A stretch of DNA of 64,000 nt. Source: Tricholoma matsutake (Eukaryota; Basidiomycota; Agaricomycetes; Agaricales; Tricholomataceae). Positions 32,901 through 43,744 of this stretch are shown piece after piece. The DNA lies in NCBI GenBank assembly GCA_026075535.2, contig AP026544.2, positions 6,200,001 to 6,264,000 on the forward strand. Direction: 5' to 3'. Numbering within the stretch: the first letter of the stretch is position 1; every line of letters starts with the position of its first letter. Under the pieces are notes generated by a model. It was not told where the DNA came from. It saw nothing but the letters and a program-made list of their open reading frames with translations, and made no database searches. Both the position numbers and the translations under genes were made by a program.

Positions 32901-34219
32901 GGGTCTGCAGGAAGAGTGGATATGGAGCAGTGAGCATGCTCGGTGAACACCTCAGTAGTCCCAGCAAGAAATGCGGAATTGTTCTCATCAATGGGAGCCA
33001 TGAAAAGGCGTTCACCATCAAGTAAGAATATCATCGCAAGTTCATTGGCAGAGATATAAATGTCAATACCACGTTGACGGGGTAAATACAAGACTGAGAG
33101 GAGATTGTTCTGGAGATTGGGGACATGCAAAACACGAGTAAACTCGACAGCCCTCAATTCTTTTCCTGCAATAACCGGTTTAAACACCACACTTCCTACA
33201 CCTTCAGAATAGACAATAGTATTGTCCACAAGACGAATTGGGACACAAAAAGGGGTATAATTGCGAAGCCAGTTGCGATGAGGCGTCATATGAGATGTGG
33301 CGCCTGTGTCTGCATTCCAAAGGTAAGTTGTGGTTGAAGTAGGAGTGGGTTGAGAGGAACGATAACTTGCATTCTCAGCAAACTCAGCGACTGAAGCAGC
33401 AGTAGCAACAGCTGTGCTTTCAGGAGAGGAGGGTGATGTGGAGGATGTGGTTGTAGAGGTGTTAGCAATGTGAGACCGCTTGGGTTTACGTGCCTCCGTC
33501 TTTGCAGCAAGGAATTTCCTGCACTGAGGTAGGGTATGACCTTTAAATCTGCAAAAGTCGCAGAGTAAACCGATAACTGAAGAGGTGGCTAGAGCAGTAC
33601 CAGATGTGGAGTCACTGGAGAACCCAGAACGACGTTCACGGTTTAATTGCTCATTCCTGAATGCTTCATGAATAGTAGAGCGATCAAGATTGTCGATGAG
33701 CATGAGGGAAGAGACAAATGAGGAATATTCATTGGGAAGGGCACAGATGAGAGCCATGGAGTGGAGTTCATTGTCAAGGTCATCGAGGGTGAAGCCAGAG
33801 GGATGGAGATCCTTGATAGCATGGACCTTCTCAGAAACGCAAGCTATGAGACCTTCCAGGCCCTCACTCTCTTGTTTCCTAACAGAGAATAAGTCATCAT
33901 AGGTATTGAAGCGCGTACCAGGCTTCTTTGATTTATTCCCTCTCTCCAACAGCTCCCACATCTTCTTTGGATCGTCAAAAACCCCACCCAGGTGATGCTT
34001 CTGGTCATCCTCAATATGCAAATAAATGTCCCCAGCCCCCTTATCCACTAGTTGAAACCACAAACGATGTGCCTCTGCATCCCCAGGGCTAGGCTCCTGT
34101 ATATCACCAGTCACAACCCTCCACCACCCCTGTTTACGTCCCCAGGCAGCCATCTGATCCTTCCAGGAGGCATAATTGCGATTGTTGAGCTTTGGGAAAT
34201 TAGGTGATGAGTTGGACAT
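29978..34219 (-). pseudogene. Ty1/copia Gag-Pol polyprotein with four in-frame stops
   Basis: One reading frame of 1,413 codons without any frameshift encodes Gag (1-300) with a zinc knuckle CDFCRFKGHTLPQC (220-233), protease with DTGA (304-307), integrase (LWHRRFAHHGYDVV, CEPCLAGK, LIHSDLHGPF), RT (LDISHAFLLGKE; F-I-DD) and RNase H (TDADHGG, STTEAEFVAAVEAGKE). Order PR-IN-RT-RH defines copia. Four stops break it: TGA at 32393-32395, TGA at 32207-32209, TAG at 32174-32176 and TGA at 31721-31723. Each is one C-to-T change from Arg CGA or Gln CAG, and Arg or Gln fits the context. Intact frame, two LTRs and TSD mark a recent insertion. Confidence 0.92.
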
Positions 34220-34690
34220 GTTTGCAGAACAATATGCTGAGAAGCGAGCATGGGCGCGATTGGGGTAAGCGTAGGCGCATTCGAGGGAAGGGAAGGTGCC
34301 GAATCTGCCTGTCGAATCCGTTCGATGATAGGGTTTGAATTGGGCGTGCGCGGGACGATTTGAGTGAAGGGTGTAATTTGAGCGTTTGGTGTTTCAGATT
34401 CGCAATGAGCGCTGAGCGGGAACCGTGGGCGCGTTCGACTATCGGTGTTAACGGGAGGTGGGGGGTATGTCCCCAAGTGTCCTAGAAAAAGGACTAAGCG
34501 ATCCGACCAGTGGGCGATGAGGAACATCGAATTTGGTGGGAAAAGTGTGATAACTCCAACAAGGGCTTGTTGACCAACAATCAAGGCACACAGAATGGAA
34601 ATTGTAGGTGCTGGGGGGTTATTGAGGTCAGGGAATTCACTGAGAGTGGTTTCAGAGTGATTGGAGTTGATTTGAAGTCGCTAGGGCACA

Positions 34691-34702
34691 GGGCCCATAA
34701 CC
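34691..34702 (-). promoter_or_regulatory. Copia primer-binding site
   Basis: Directly inside the 5' LTR the minus strand reads GGTTATGGGCCC. Its complement GGGCCCATAACC contains CAT in a loop-like context and resembles the anticodon arm of initiator tRNA-Met, the half-tRNA primer used by copia-type elements. The tRNA gene itself is not in the window. Confidence 0.55.
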
Positions 34703-34968
34703 TGCTAAAGTCTGAGGTTGCCTTTAGTGCAGTTTAACCTAGCAACTGTGAAGGGAGACTCAGATAGACTGAACAGCTGGAGTCCAGAGTGAGCAACTGA
34801 AGAGTGCAAAACTCCGGACTCTGCAGTCTACATACTGTGAAACAAACAGTGATAAACACAAGGTGGAAAACTACTGTAAGTGCCCATGAGTGTAACTGCA
34901 AGTGATAGGACATGGAATAGAAGTAGGATAGAAGTAAAATAGAGAGATGGTGAATCATACATTTAACA
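34703..34968 (-). repeat. 5' LTR of the copia element (266 bases)
   Basis: On the minus strand runs TGTTAAATGTATG ... GACTTTAGCA. TSD ACTTT follows at 34969-34973 and matches that at 29615-29619. Confidence 0.9.
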
Positions 34969-35254
34969 ACTTTGATGTTATTCAATGTGACTCGACATTA
35001 TTCAATCTGATTCAATGGCATGGGAATTGTCATCGAATTAAATATTTATGAGTGTGTCATTTTGCAAATACCACAGAATTAGATCGAAGAAAATAGAAAG
35101 GTACTATTTTATTCGATTTGGTTTGATCTACTTAGATCCAATTTTCACTGGGGGTCAGTTCCATAGTTATCGGACACCAAGCTGTACCAAACATAGCCTA
35201 AAGAGGATGCTTTGTCATTCATTTACATCTGAAAAGAAAAATGTTTCATCAGAT

Positions 35255-35925
35255 GAGGCATGTGCCCCAAGCCACACTCATGGCGATCTATGGAAGTGTG
35301 CGTGTGGATTTGCGGGATCATTGAGCAGCGTGTATCTCAATGGACCAATGGCCCCTGCTCATACCAGCTTGAATCTTGGGCTCACACACTAGACAAAATT
35401 TCTCTTGTACTTATTGCACCCACTGGCTCTGGCAAAACCACTGCTTTTTATGCTCCATTCTGGTTATGGAACATCTCCTTGGGAACCCCATTGCTGGAAT
35501 ACCCCAACCCCCCTCCCATCCTATTGCATTAATTGTAACCCCACTCATAGAGCTTGGAAATAATCATGTAAGTTTAAAATAAATAAAAAATCAGGATAAT
35601 ATGAGTTTCATTTTTTACAGGCATACCAGGTGCGAGAAATTGAAGCAGTAGGCCTCAAAGCAGTGTCTCTAAGTGCTGAAAGCTTGAGTGCAGCTTCACG
35701 TGAAGGGCACAATCTATTTGGAGAGATTTGCCTTTGCCAGTGGTCAGTGGTACTTCTTTCTGCAGAGAGGCTCATGTCCAAAGAGTTTGACATGGTAGTG
35801 CGCAATGAGACCTTCCAGAAGAATCTGGTGGTCTATGGCATTGATGATCCATGCTTGATGACTCCTCCTCAGCTGAATCTTGTTCAATTGTTTATCTATC
35901 TTATCAATCTTATCTACTGATCAAA
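35255..35925 (+). pseudogene. RecQ/DEAD-like helicase fragment
   Basis: Reads LVLIAPTGSGKTTAFYAPFW (Walker A / motif I) at about 35405-35465, then in a shifted frame HPIALIVTPLIELGN (motif Ia). A GTAAGT...ACAG intron (about 35568-35619) leads to VREIEAVGLKAVSLSAESL, SVVLLSAERLMSKEF and VYGIDDPCLMTPP, where the usual motif II (DEAHLM-like) has become DDPCLM. This helicase type is common as scattered copies in mushroom genomes. The frameshift near 35480, the damaged motif II and the missing second helicase half make it a pseudogene. Confidence 0.7.
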
Positions 35926-37377
35926 CCTCATGTACAATATATTTCCTGTGTGATTTCGGCTGATGGCAACCGATGGGACCCTCTCACTATGCCACTCTCA
36001 AGTTGGGGCAGACCTTATATCAATCAGATCAACTTATCATCTGATATATTAGGTCAGCTACTGGAGACTACCTGTGATAACCCATAACCTCCCTTTCTCA
36101 TGTCCACCAAGTTGGTTCCCTGCCAAATGGACCAAACTCTCCTTGAACTCTCCCATATCCCATAATCCACACCTTTTGGCAGACTATAACCAATAGGTGG
36201 ACATGGAACCGATCACAAAATTGCCATCTATGGATGCTCCTTTGTAAATAAACACACTATATATGGACTTTCTAAGCTATATATGTCAAATTTCAGTTAA
36301 TAAATACCATAGGAGAGAGGATGGTGAGTATGGGCACCAAAAAATATGATCAAACCATTTTTCACATTTCTCAACACCTTCTATGGGGGCAAAACCCACT
36401 TCAAGTCCTCAAGGGAGGGCTGATCAAGCTCAATGAGACAGTCAAAATAAGAAGGAATCCCTCATGACTCTTGCAGCTACAAGAACAGTAGAAGATCTCC
36501 TTGGAAGATGAAGACTGGCTTGATCAACAGGGGGGACAATACCAACAAGGAGATCATCGACATGCCAAGCCATCAAGATGCTCTAGCAGCATCACTCATC
36601 CGGCAACAGTATGTAGCAGATCTCAATGATCCCTGCACACATAAACTTGAGGCCATCCTTGCAGGACTCAAGTGCACCTGCAGGAATTGTGAGACATGAA
36701 ACCAACTTTAATTATGTCCTATTTTGCCTCAAATTGTTCATAATTATTACATTTAGTCAGTATATAGTCATCTAATACATAATACAGCACTTGAATGACC
36801 AAAAAAATGGGCCTGGGATGAGCTCTGCCAAAACCCATACTCTGTAATAACCCATACTTTTAGGTGTCCACCAACTAGTATGGGTTAAGACAGAGATGAC
36901 CATAAGGCAGAACAGTTCCAGTCATTAATTAATCTTGCAAGAAGTGACAGATCATGGAGTAATTGACATTGGATCTAGGGTCTAACTAGGGTCCTCGGAA
37001 TGTTCCACTAGGTGACAGACATGCTTTGTCATGTAGTCGGCTTCATGGCAATCATCCCAGTAGAACACTGAGATGCCAAATACATATTTGGAACAATTCA
37101 ATCCTGTTCCTGAAACCAACCTCTGTAGATATCATGTTCTGCAGAGGCCTCCTTACCCCTCTGTAGTATGTTCTAAATGATTTTTGAGTCATCAGGCTGA
37201 TGGGATCTGTTTGATTTGCACTCCGCATACCCTGTTGGGTATACAAGGTCCGGTATGGCAGCTACACTTTCCCCCTCCCCCCCAATCTAATCATTCCCTT
37301 TCATCTGTCACTGAAATGGAAGACTGTCGCAAAGAAAGCCCGCACTCAAAAAATATTTCCAGTCTGAGTCCTCTACC
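35926..37377. other. Mostly gene-free; possible repeat pair
   Basis: No gene recognised. TGTGATAACCCATA (36070) and TGTAATAACCCATA (36843) are both followed within about 20-25 bases by TGTCCACCAA, like two starts of a terminal repeat about 770 bases apart. A 63-codon frame at 36508-36699 between them has no recognised family. Confidence 0.35.
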
Positions 37378-38819
37378 TAGTGCTTGAAAGTCCGGTTTGG
37401 TCCTGGTTTTCTACCCCTTTGGGCTTGAACCAGAGACCGAACTGGTCGTCTTTATTTAGAAAACTACAATGAACTGAACCAGACCCTACAGGACCAGTCC
37501 TACCTGGTTCTATAACTGGTCGCAACGGTTATTTCAACTATTATACAACTAAAATTATTTTAAACTAAAGTAAAAAATAAATTAGTCCCTCCTTGCATCT
37601 GTAAGCAAGGGTGGTGGTGGTGGTGTGACATGGCAGGCAACATGGATAACGAAACAAAAAAAGCCAAGAAAAAAAAGAAAAGAAACCTCATGTTTGCAAG
37701 TGAGGGTGGTGGCAAGTGGTCGTCATACAGTGCAGGGTGTCAGTTGGTCATTGTCGTTGTCATCACCATCTCCCATCGACAGGATGACGTGGCCATTAGC
37801 ACCTGCAATCCCCCCTGCGAGCAGTGGCTCACAGTGGCAGGGGTGGGTGCTGGTTCATCATTTGTTATTACCTGTTTCAAGGGGAGGTTGTTAGCAGTGA
37901 TGTGGCAGCACTAGGTGTTGCAGCACATACCTTTGTCATTGGCATTGCTGTCAGTTTGCTGTCATTGGCGTTGGGGTCAGTTTTCTGTCTTCGGGGTCTG
38001 GTGTTGTATGTCCATTCATCGTGGTGGTTCTCTGGCCTTGCCATTCATCGTTGTTGTCATTTGCCAGCCTTGCCATTTGTCGTCATCACCCCCTAGCCTT
38101 GCCATCTGTTGTCATTGCACCAGCAATCCACCCCATAAGCAGTGGCTCATGAGGCTGGGTGCGGGTGCTCAGGCTTGTCATTTGTTTGGGCGTGGTGGCC
38201 ATTTCGGGGGTGGTAATGTCGTTATTACAGAAGTAGAACCTAAAAACAGAATGAAAAGTTAGTTGGTTATAGAAAAAAAGTAAAGAAACTTACCTGGAAA
38301 CCAAACAATTTGTTTGGGCCTGTTTTGTGTGTGATGTGGCATTGTTGAAGCTATGCGTTCCATTCCCCAATGGGTGCTGAGTTGTCAGGTGAGTTAGCGG
38401 TGGTGGTTGTGAATGAGCGGTGGAGGAGGGGAAGTGGCATTGTTGGTTGTTGTGAATGACATGTCAAAAAAAAGGTGGCACCACTTGCTGCGTGAGAATG
38501 AGCAAACATATGCAAATGGTCTGTGCTCACCTTGGGATATTTAAACGGCCCACATTCCAGCCATTTGAACTTTGTGTGCCCCAGGTAGTATTTAGCATTA
38601 TAAATATTTATTGTATCCTAAGTTGTGAACTGCAAGTTTGGTTCAAGACCAGTTACGACTGGTTTTGAGCAGTTTAAATGCTCCTCGAGGATCAGTGGAC
38701 CAAAGACTGGACTGGTACTGTAACCAGCAGGACCGCGACCAAAGGTCTGGTTCTATCAGTTGCAGTTTGGTTCAGTCTTGGTCTTTTTTTGGTCCTTGTA
38801 ACCAGACCTTTAAGCACTA
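37378..38819 (-). mobile_element. hAT element H (1,442 bases) carrying the same mini-intron module
   Basis: Inverted ends TAGTGCTTGAAAGTCCGG and TAGTGCTTAAAGGTCTGG, extended by ggtccggtt/aaccagacc-like words. CCTCTACC is duplicated at 37370-37377 and 38820-38827. TAGTG ends plus 8-base duplication identify hAT. Inside are GAGCAGTGGCTC repeats (near 37820 and 38137) and one hairpin/mini-intron module on the minus strand (intron 38240-38293). Ends are unrelated to those of elements A-D and no tRNA-like module was seen. Confidence 0.85.
38240..38293 (-). other. Mini-intron of element H (54 bases, GT-AG)
   Basis: Minus strand: GTAAGTTTC at the start, CCAACTAAC about 23 bases before the end, and CTGTTTTTAG at the end. 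It follows 'ccaaacaaattgtttgg' hairpin text. Confidence 0.6.
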
Positions 38820-38827
38820 CCTCTACC

Positions 38828-39349
38828 AAGTGATACTCTTAAAGGAGCTGGATACTCCAGTTAGCCCAGCAGTGCTGGGAATATTTCTTTACTACAGAAT
38901 CAACCATTCCATGTCTCTCCCACTCCCTATAATTCATACCCCCATTGAGCAAGATGTATGTCATATTCTTCCCTTGATTAAATGTCACTGAAACATAGTG
39001 TTATTAGAGAGCTCACAGTCCTTACCCGGTAAATCAAAATGCTGAATATCAGTGTCACCAAATGCTGCACTGCCAATCTGGCCTGGGGGCAGTAGATATC
39101 CCAGTCATGAACTCCCACCACAATCCCATTCCTTACCAGAACCTCATCCTCCAAACAGTCTGTCTCGACCTCACCCCTGACCTCTTAGATGGACCCACAC
39201 TGCTACTAGTAGTACTAATACTCTTCCATTACTGTTTCCCAGCTCAATGCATGTGCCTATTCATCCCCATCATGCTCATCATACTCTTGCCTCTGCAAAT
39301 TCAGATTCAGATCTCCCTGAAGTCAGCAACATTTTGCACCCCAGCACCA
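38828..39349. other. Gene-free flank
   Basis: Low-complexity frames only. The stretch separates element H from MITE copy 3 and may belong to the broken SANT-like gene that continues at 39860. Confidence 0.4.
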
Positions 39350-39859
39350 CACAAGAGGCAGAGCAATATATTACCCTGGAGAAAAAGACACTTTTTCACT
39401 GGGGAAAAATAAAAGGAACCATCAGTAAAAATATGTTATTTTCCCACACTTTGTCCTTTTGGTTGCTGCAGGAAAATAACTAATCTGTTTCCAGGAGAAA
39501 AACTTGTGAACATCAGGGGGAAAAAGGTCATTTTCCCACATATTCCACTTTTTTCTCCATGGAAAAATAACTAATCTGTTTCTAGGTGAAAAAATTGTGT
39601 AGGTCAGGAGAAAAAATGTTATTTTCACCAGATATAGAGAAAACGTGGAAAAAAAGATATATTTCCCCTCCATTTTCACCTGATGTTCTCCCAGGAATGG
39701 ATGAGTTATTTTTGCTGAGCAAGAGCAAAGAGAAAAGTGTGGGAAAAACAACATTTTTTTACTGATGGTTCCTTTTATTTTTCCCCAGGGAAAAAGTGGC
39801 TTTTTTCCCTATTATTCCCAACATATTCTCCAGGGTAATATATTGCTCTGCCTCTTGTG
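39350..39859 (-). mobile_element. MITE family M1, copy 3 (510 bases)
   Basis: Same CACAAGAGGCAGAGC ends; CCA is duplicated at 39347-39349 and 39860-39862. The interior is reversed relative to copies 1 and 2: 'ttttggttgctgcagg' stands near the left end here, near the right end there. Confidence 0.9.
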
Positions 39860-39862
39860 CCA

Positions 39863-40400
39863 AGAGGTCAGCAAACATAAAGTGGTTGATGATCCAGATG
39901 TCAATCAGAGGGGAAAAGTATGTCAGAAACCAAATGTTGCTCAGGATAGCAATGAAGAGGAAGAAGATTCCAAGCCAGTCAAACATGCTTCCTCAAAGGC
40001 CAGTTGTGCATCGAGTAATCAAGCTGGCCCAAGTAAAGCAAAGGTCAAGATGGAAATGAAAGCAAAGTCATTAAAAGGCCATGCTACAGGCTCTCACAAC
40101 TTCACTGCACCTGAGATTCACAGGCTGCTTCACCATGTAAATGTACATCTTCCTATGGGTGCCAAAAGATGGGACATAGTATGGAGAAGTACAATGCATG
40201 GGCAAAAGCTGGGCAATACCCAGAGTGTAATCAACAGTCAATTCAAAACAAATTTGACTCTGTTTGTTGGTTTCTCAAGTTTCTGAGGTGTAAACATTGA
40301 TGTATCATCTTTATAGCTTCTTCAAGATGCCAAAGAGAAGCCCACCAGAGATGCAGAATGTGGTGATGATCATCCTCTGAAGCAGGTGCTTGTTATTGTT
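39863..40400 (+). pseudogene. SANT/Myb-like transposon-associated protein fragment
   Basis: Reads an acidic/Ser-rich stretch (DSNEEEEDSKPVKHASS), a basic stretch (KVKMEMKAKSL) and then HNFTAPEIHRLLHHVNVHLPMGAKRWDIV, which resembles the first helices of a SANT/Myb-like domain found in repeated proteins of basidiomycetes. After a probable intron ending TTTATAG at about 40315, LLQDAKEKPTRDAEC continues the fold. Residues conserved in such domains (Trp, Leu) are present, but the start is lost in MITE copy 3 and the 3' end is not found. Confidence 0.45.
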
Positions 40401-41305
40401 AGGAAACAGCCCCATTACCTAATAAAATTTCATTTTATTTTATTATGTTGAATTACGCTACATTACGCCGAATGACGCTACACTTTGACAGCATGAGAAT
40501 TTTATTTTGCATGCATCAATATGTATGTGCATGTACGAGTGCATCGGTAACAACACTGTACAATATATGTAACATAGTATATAAACCCTAAATATGCACC
40601 TAGGGGACCCCAGTTGTGTTCTCTTAGGTATTCCACCTACTCTTGTGGTGTGAAATGCCTTTCTCAACAAACTCATCTATTAATAACCCCTCACATCAAA
40701 ACCATCAATTCCCCCATCATGCACATGCATCATGCCCCCTTCTTGTAAGGAGAACCCTCATGGTCTTAGCTAGCAGATAGTGGGTGTCGCCCAAACAGAA
40801 GAACACAACTTTCCATATCAGTGCGCCTTCTCTTACTTGCACATATGTCATTGTTTCACTGTGCCACATCCAATTACTCATCCTTTTAGCACAAGCCAGA
40901 AGTACTTGTATATATGTAATCAACCTTTTCTTTTGTAAGCCAATGCCAGGCCTCACCTTACATTGTGACCACCAGTGATGGAGAGGCAGTGCTCATCATT
41001 AGGACAGCTGCAACCAGACAACTGATTGGATCTGGTTTAGTTGTGATTTCCATTACTCTATTTGGATGACTATTTTAGTTACAAGCCAAATCCAGTATTA
41101 TCCCCAAGATCAGGCACTGTTGGAAGGGATATTGATCCAAAGTGTTTGATGAACAAATGAACAATTGAACAATTGACAAACAAATGGGTTTTGCTGAGTT
41201 TGGTACCCAAGTTACCAAATCACGTGACCCATAGACATTTGGAGAGGTCTCAAAGAACAAGTTTTGAGTCTGCCAAAGAAGTGATTCATCACAGCGCTAA
41301 CTGTT
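40401..41305. other. Gene-free stretch; possible LTR and gypsy3 leader
   Basis: AT-rich sequence with a TATA-like tatataaacccta near 40578. No element boundary with target duplication was found. The last 150 bases precede the gypsy3 gag start and may be its leader. Confidence 0.35.
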
Positions 41306-43070
41306 ATGTCTGAATCCTCAACTTCTAATCCTGGTCCTAATCCTGTTCCCACACCAGCGCTAGAGGCGAAAATTGATGCGCTTATGGTGCAAATGTTGCA
41401 ATTAGTGTCAGTGTTGGCAGCATCACAGCCCAGACCAGCAGAAGTACAGCCAGAGACAACAGGAGATAGAGATGATGAGATGGTGGAGATGGTGGAGTGG
41501 ATGTCACAGGATGATGTGCAGGCAGTGGAGAAATCCAGAAATGGAAAAGCGTGCTTATCTAAGTAAGTACGTGCCCCTGCAAATCTTTGACGGTACCATG
41601 GAGAATACAAAATCTTTTATCAGCTCTATAGTATTGTACATCCATGGGAGGAAGCCAGAGTTTCATACAGCTGATTATGTTTGCTCTCTCATACATTCAG
41701 GGGGGGGAAGCACAGTTCTGGAGAGATTGGAGGCACAGTTTGGGGACCCTAACCCAAAGGCGACAGCCAATGCCCAATTAAAAACCATGCACCAAGGTTC
41801 CCTAACAGTGGATGAATTTATTTTGCAGTTCAAAGTGGAAGCTTCACAGACAGATATGAAAGAAGTGGCATTGGTAGAATTTTTGAAAGCAGGATTAAAT
41901 CCCTCTTTATTCAAGTCTATCTACTGACTACCTTCTATGCCAGAGAAGTTGGACGAGTGGTATAATTGGGTGATGCACCTTGATTGGCAATATTGGCAGG
42001 AACAGGCAGAATCAAAGTTGATGTACAGAAGTAGTACATTTGGAAAGCCGTCAGGAGAAAAGTCCAAGAAAGGAAAGGTGCCTCAGGTGCAAACTCCGAG
42101 GGCACAGCCACCAGGCCATGGCAGTGACACCTATAGTTACAGAGTCAGCAGCACCAGCAGATGCAATGGAGGTTGATCAAGCAGGGAGACAAGCCCCACT
42201 TAAATGTTTTAACTGTGGGCAGTTAGGACACATTGCTAGGAATTGTAGGCAGAAAAGAAAGATCAGGGAAGCTACAATTGAGGAAGTGAAGTGGGAGGAA
42301 GGCAGGCAGAAGAATTTTGTGGAAGAGTCCCAGTGAAGGTTTCCCCATTGGTAACCCAGAATTGTTACAATGTATTAGTATCTGAGGAAACACAGAGCAA
42401 ATCAGAAAAGGAAATTCAGGAGCAGTACAACTGTTGTGAATTACCCGACAAAGAAAATTGTCAAGCACCATTTCCAAAACCCTTAAATTCTTTATTTGCT
42501 CTGCATGAATAGAACCCGAAATCACCTTGACTGTGGGATTGAAGACAGTGGACATGCATGCAGTGATTGATGTGGAGGCATTGCTCAATAGCAGTGCTAC
42601 AGGATTATTTATTAACTGATCCTCAATTACCAGAAACAGTATTAGCATGCACAAGCTGTCGCAACCTATAATGGTGTATAATATTGATGGAACAGTTAAT
42701 CGTGGAGGAACTATCAAGGAGGAGGTGACCATGGTACTAAAGTATCAGGAGCATCAGGAATGAGCCATATTCGAAGTGTGCAATCTTGGGAAAACCAATC
42801 TAATAATTGGATGTCCATGGTTACGGAAGCATAATCCTGAGATTGATTGGAAAACTGGGAAAGTACAAATGACTCATTGCCCTAAGGAATGTAATGTGTA
42901 TGGGAGGAAGATGAGGAAGGAGAAAAGGAAAAAGAAAGAGAAAGAACGTCTGAGGAAGTATTCTGTTACGATGGAGGACATGGAGGATGAGGAAATGCCA
43001 AATGGGGAAGTTCTGATCATGATCAAAAAGGAAGAGCAGAAGCAAACCTTTAGAGCAATTCGTGGAGGAC
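41306..43070 (+). pseudogene. Ty3/gypsy element gypsy3, 5' half: gag and protease
   Basis: Gag starts at ATG 41306 and reads in pieces: helical N-terminus (PALEAKIDALMVQMLQLV), retrotransposon-gag core (KYVPLQIFDGTMENTKSFISS...HQGSLTVDEFILQFKVEA) and zinc knuckle CFNCGQLGHIARNC (near 42205-42250). The protease follows with LLNSSATGLFI (near 42572; the usual catalytic D is N) and LIIGCPWLRKHNPEIDWKTG. It is broken by stops and shifts. It ends at AGGAC (43066-43070) against the gypsy2 LTR; the RT half that continues its frame is at 13032-11716 on the other strand. Confidence 0.8.
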
Positions 43071-43744
43071 TGTAAGGGGAACACCTTATGAGCCCCTACA
43101 ATGGTTGGCACACATTTGCGAATGTTTCTGCACACCCACAAACATTCGCACAACAAAGCACCTTTCACACAACAAGGCACCTTTTTGCGCAATGAGGTGC
43201 CTTTTGCACCAACCATCTACAAACATTCCAATATGTCAATCCATCAGCCCCTATTGTACTCTCACCATTCTCGCAGTCAATACCCTGTGAAAACCATTGT
43301 CACAGTTTGCACCTTTGCACAAACCAGTTGCACAATTGTTGCACCTGCAGAAATGATTGAGGATGTCTTCGCATGCCCATTACCAATCATGGCCTGATGC
43401 AGACACTATCACTGATTGATGGCCGTCTCCCCAAATGGGAACATGACCCTGGATCTGAATTAGTGCTAGGATGGAAGGGGCTCCAAGCATTTTAGAATGT
43501 CACATGCCTTCCATATATATACTTCGGCCTTGCACTGGACTCCTTAGAATTTTCTCTTTGGTTTTTCTTTTTGGGACTAGAAAATATGAGCCCTTACAAC
43601 TATCATGAGATAAATGGATTCCTCTTTGGTTTTCCCTTGCAAGGTATGGGTCTTTTCCTTGTTCAATAGTTATTGAATCTAATCTTTGGTTTTCCCTTGC
43701 AAGTATCGAGTTCTTAGGACTCTGATTGTAAGGTTGCCCTTACA
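43071..43744 (+). repeat. 5' LTR of gypsy2 (674 bases)
   Basis: Runs TGTAAGGGGAACACC ... GGTTGCCCTTACA. Direct partner of the LTR at 13033-13617. It contains an extra stretch with 'cccttacaactatcatgagataaatgg' and a second 'tttggttttcccttgcaag' word, which accounts for the length difference. Confidence 0.85.

Larger units (their letters stand above)
28560..35152. mobile_element. TIR element interrupted by a copia retrotransposon
   Basis: Ends CCCAGTGAAAAT-c-ggatct and agatcc-AATTTTCACTGGG are inverted repeats, continued by 'aaatcaaa' and 'tttggtttgat' text. GGTCAGT stands outside both ends (28553-28559 and 35153-35159), a 7-base duplication. Without the copia element and one ACTTT it would be about 1.24 kb, non-coding apart from a low-complexity frame at 28940-29359. 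The superfamily is unclear: the CAGTG-like end recalls hAT, but the duplication seen is 7 and not 8 bases. Confidence 0.65.

Noticed and set aside
40397..40695. Solo LTR starting TGTTAGGAAACAG and ending CCCTCACA
   Set aside because: It has TG/CA ends and a TATA-like word, but no 5-base duplication and no second copy in the window.
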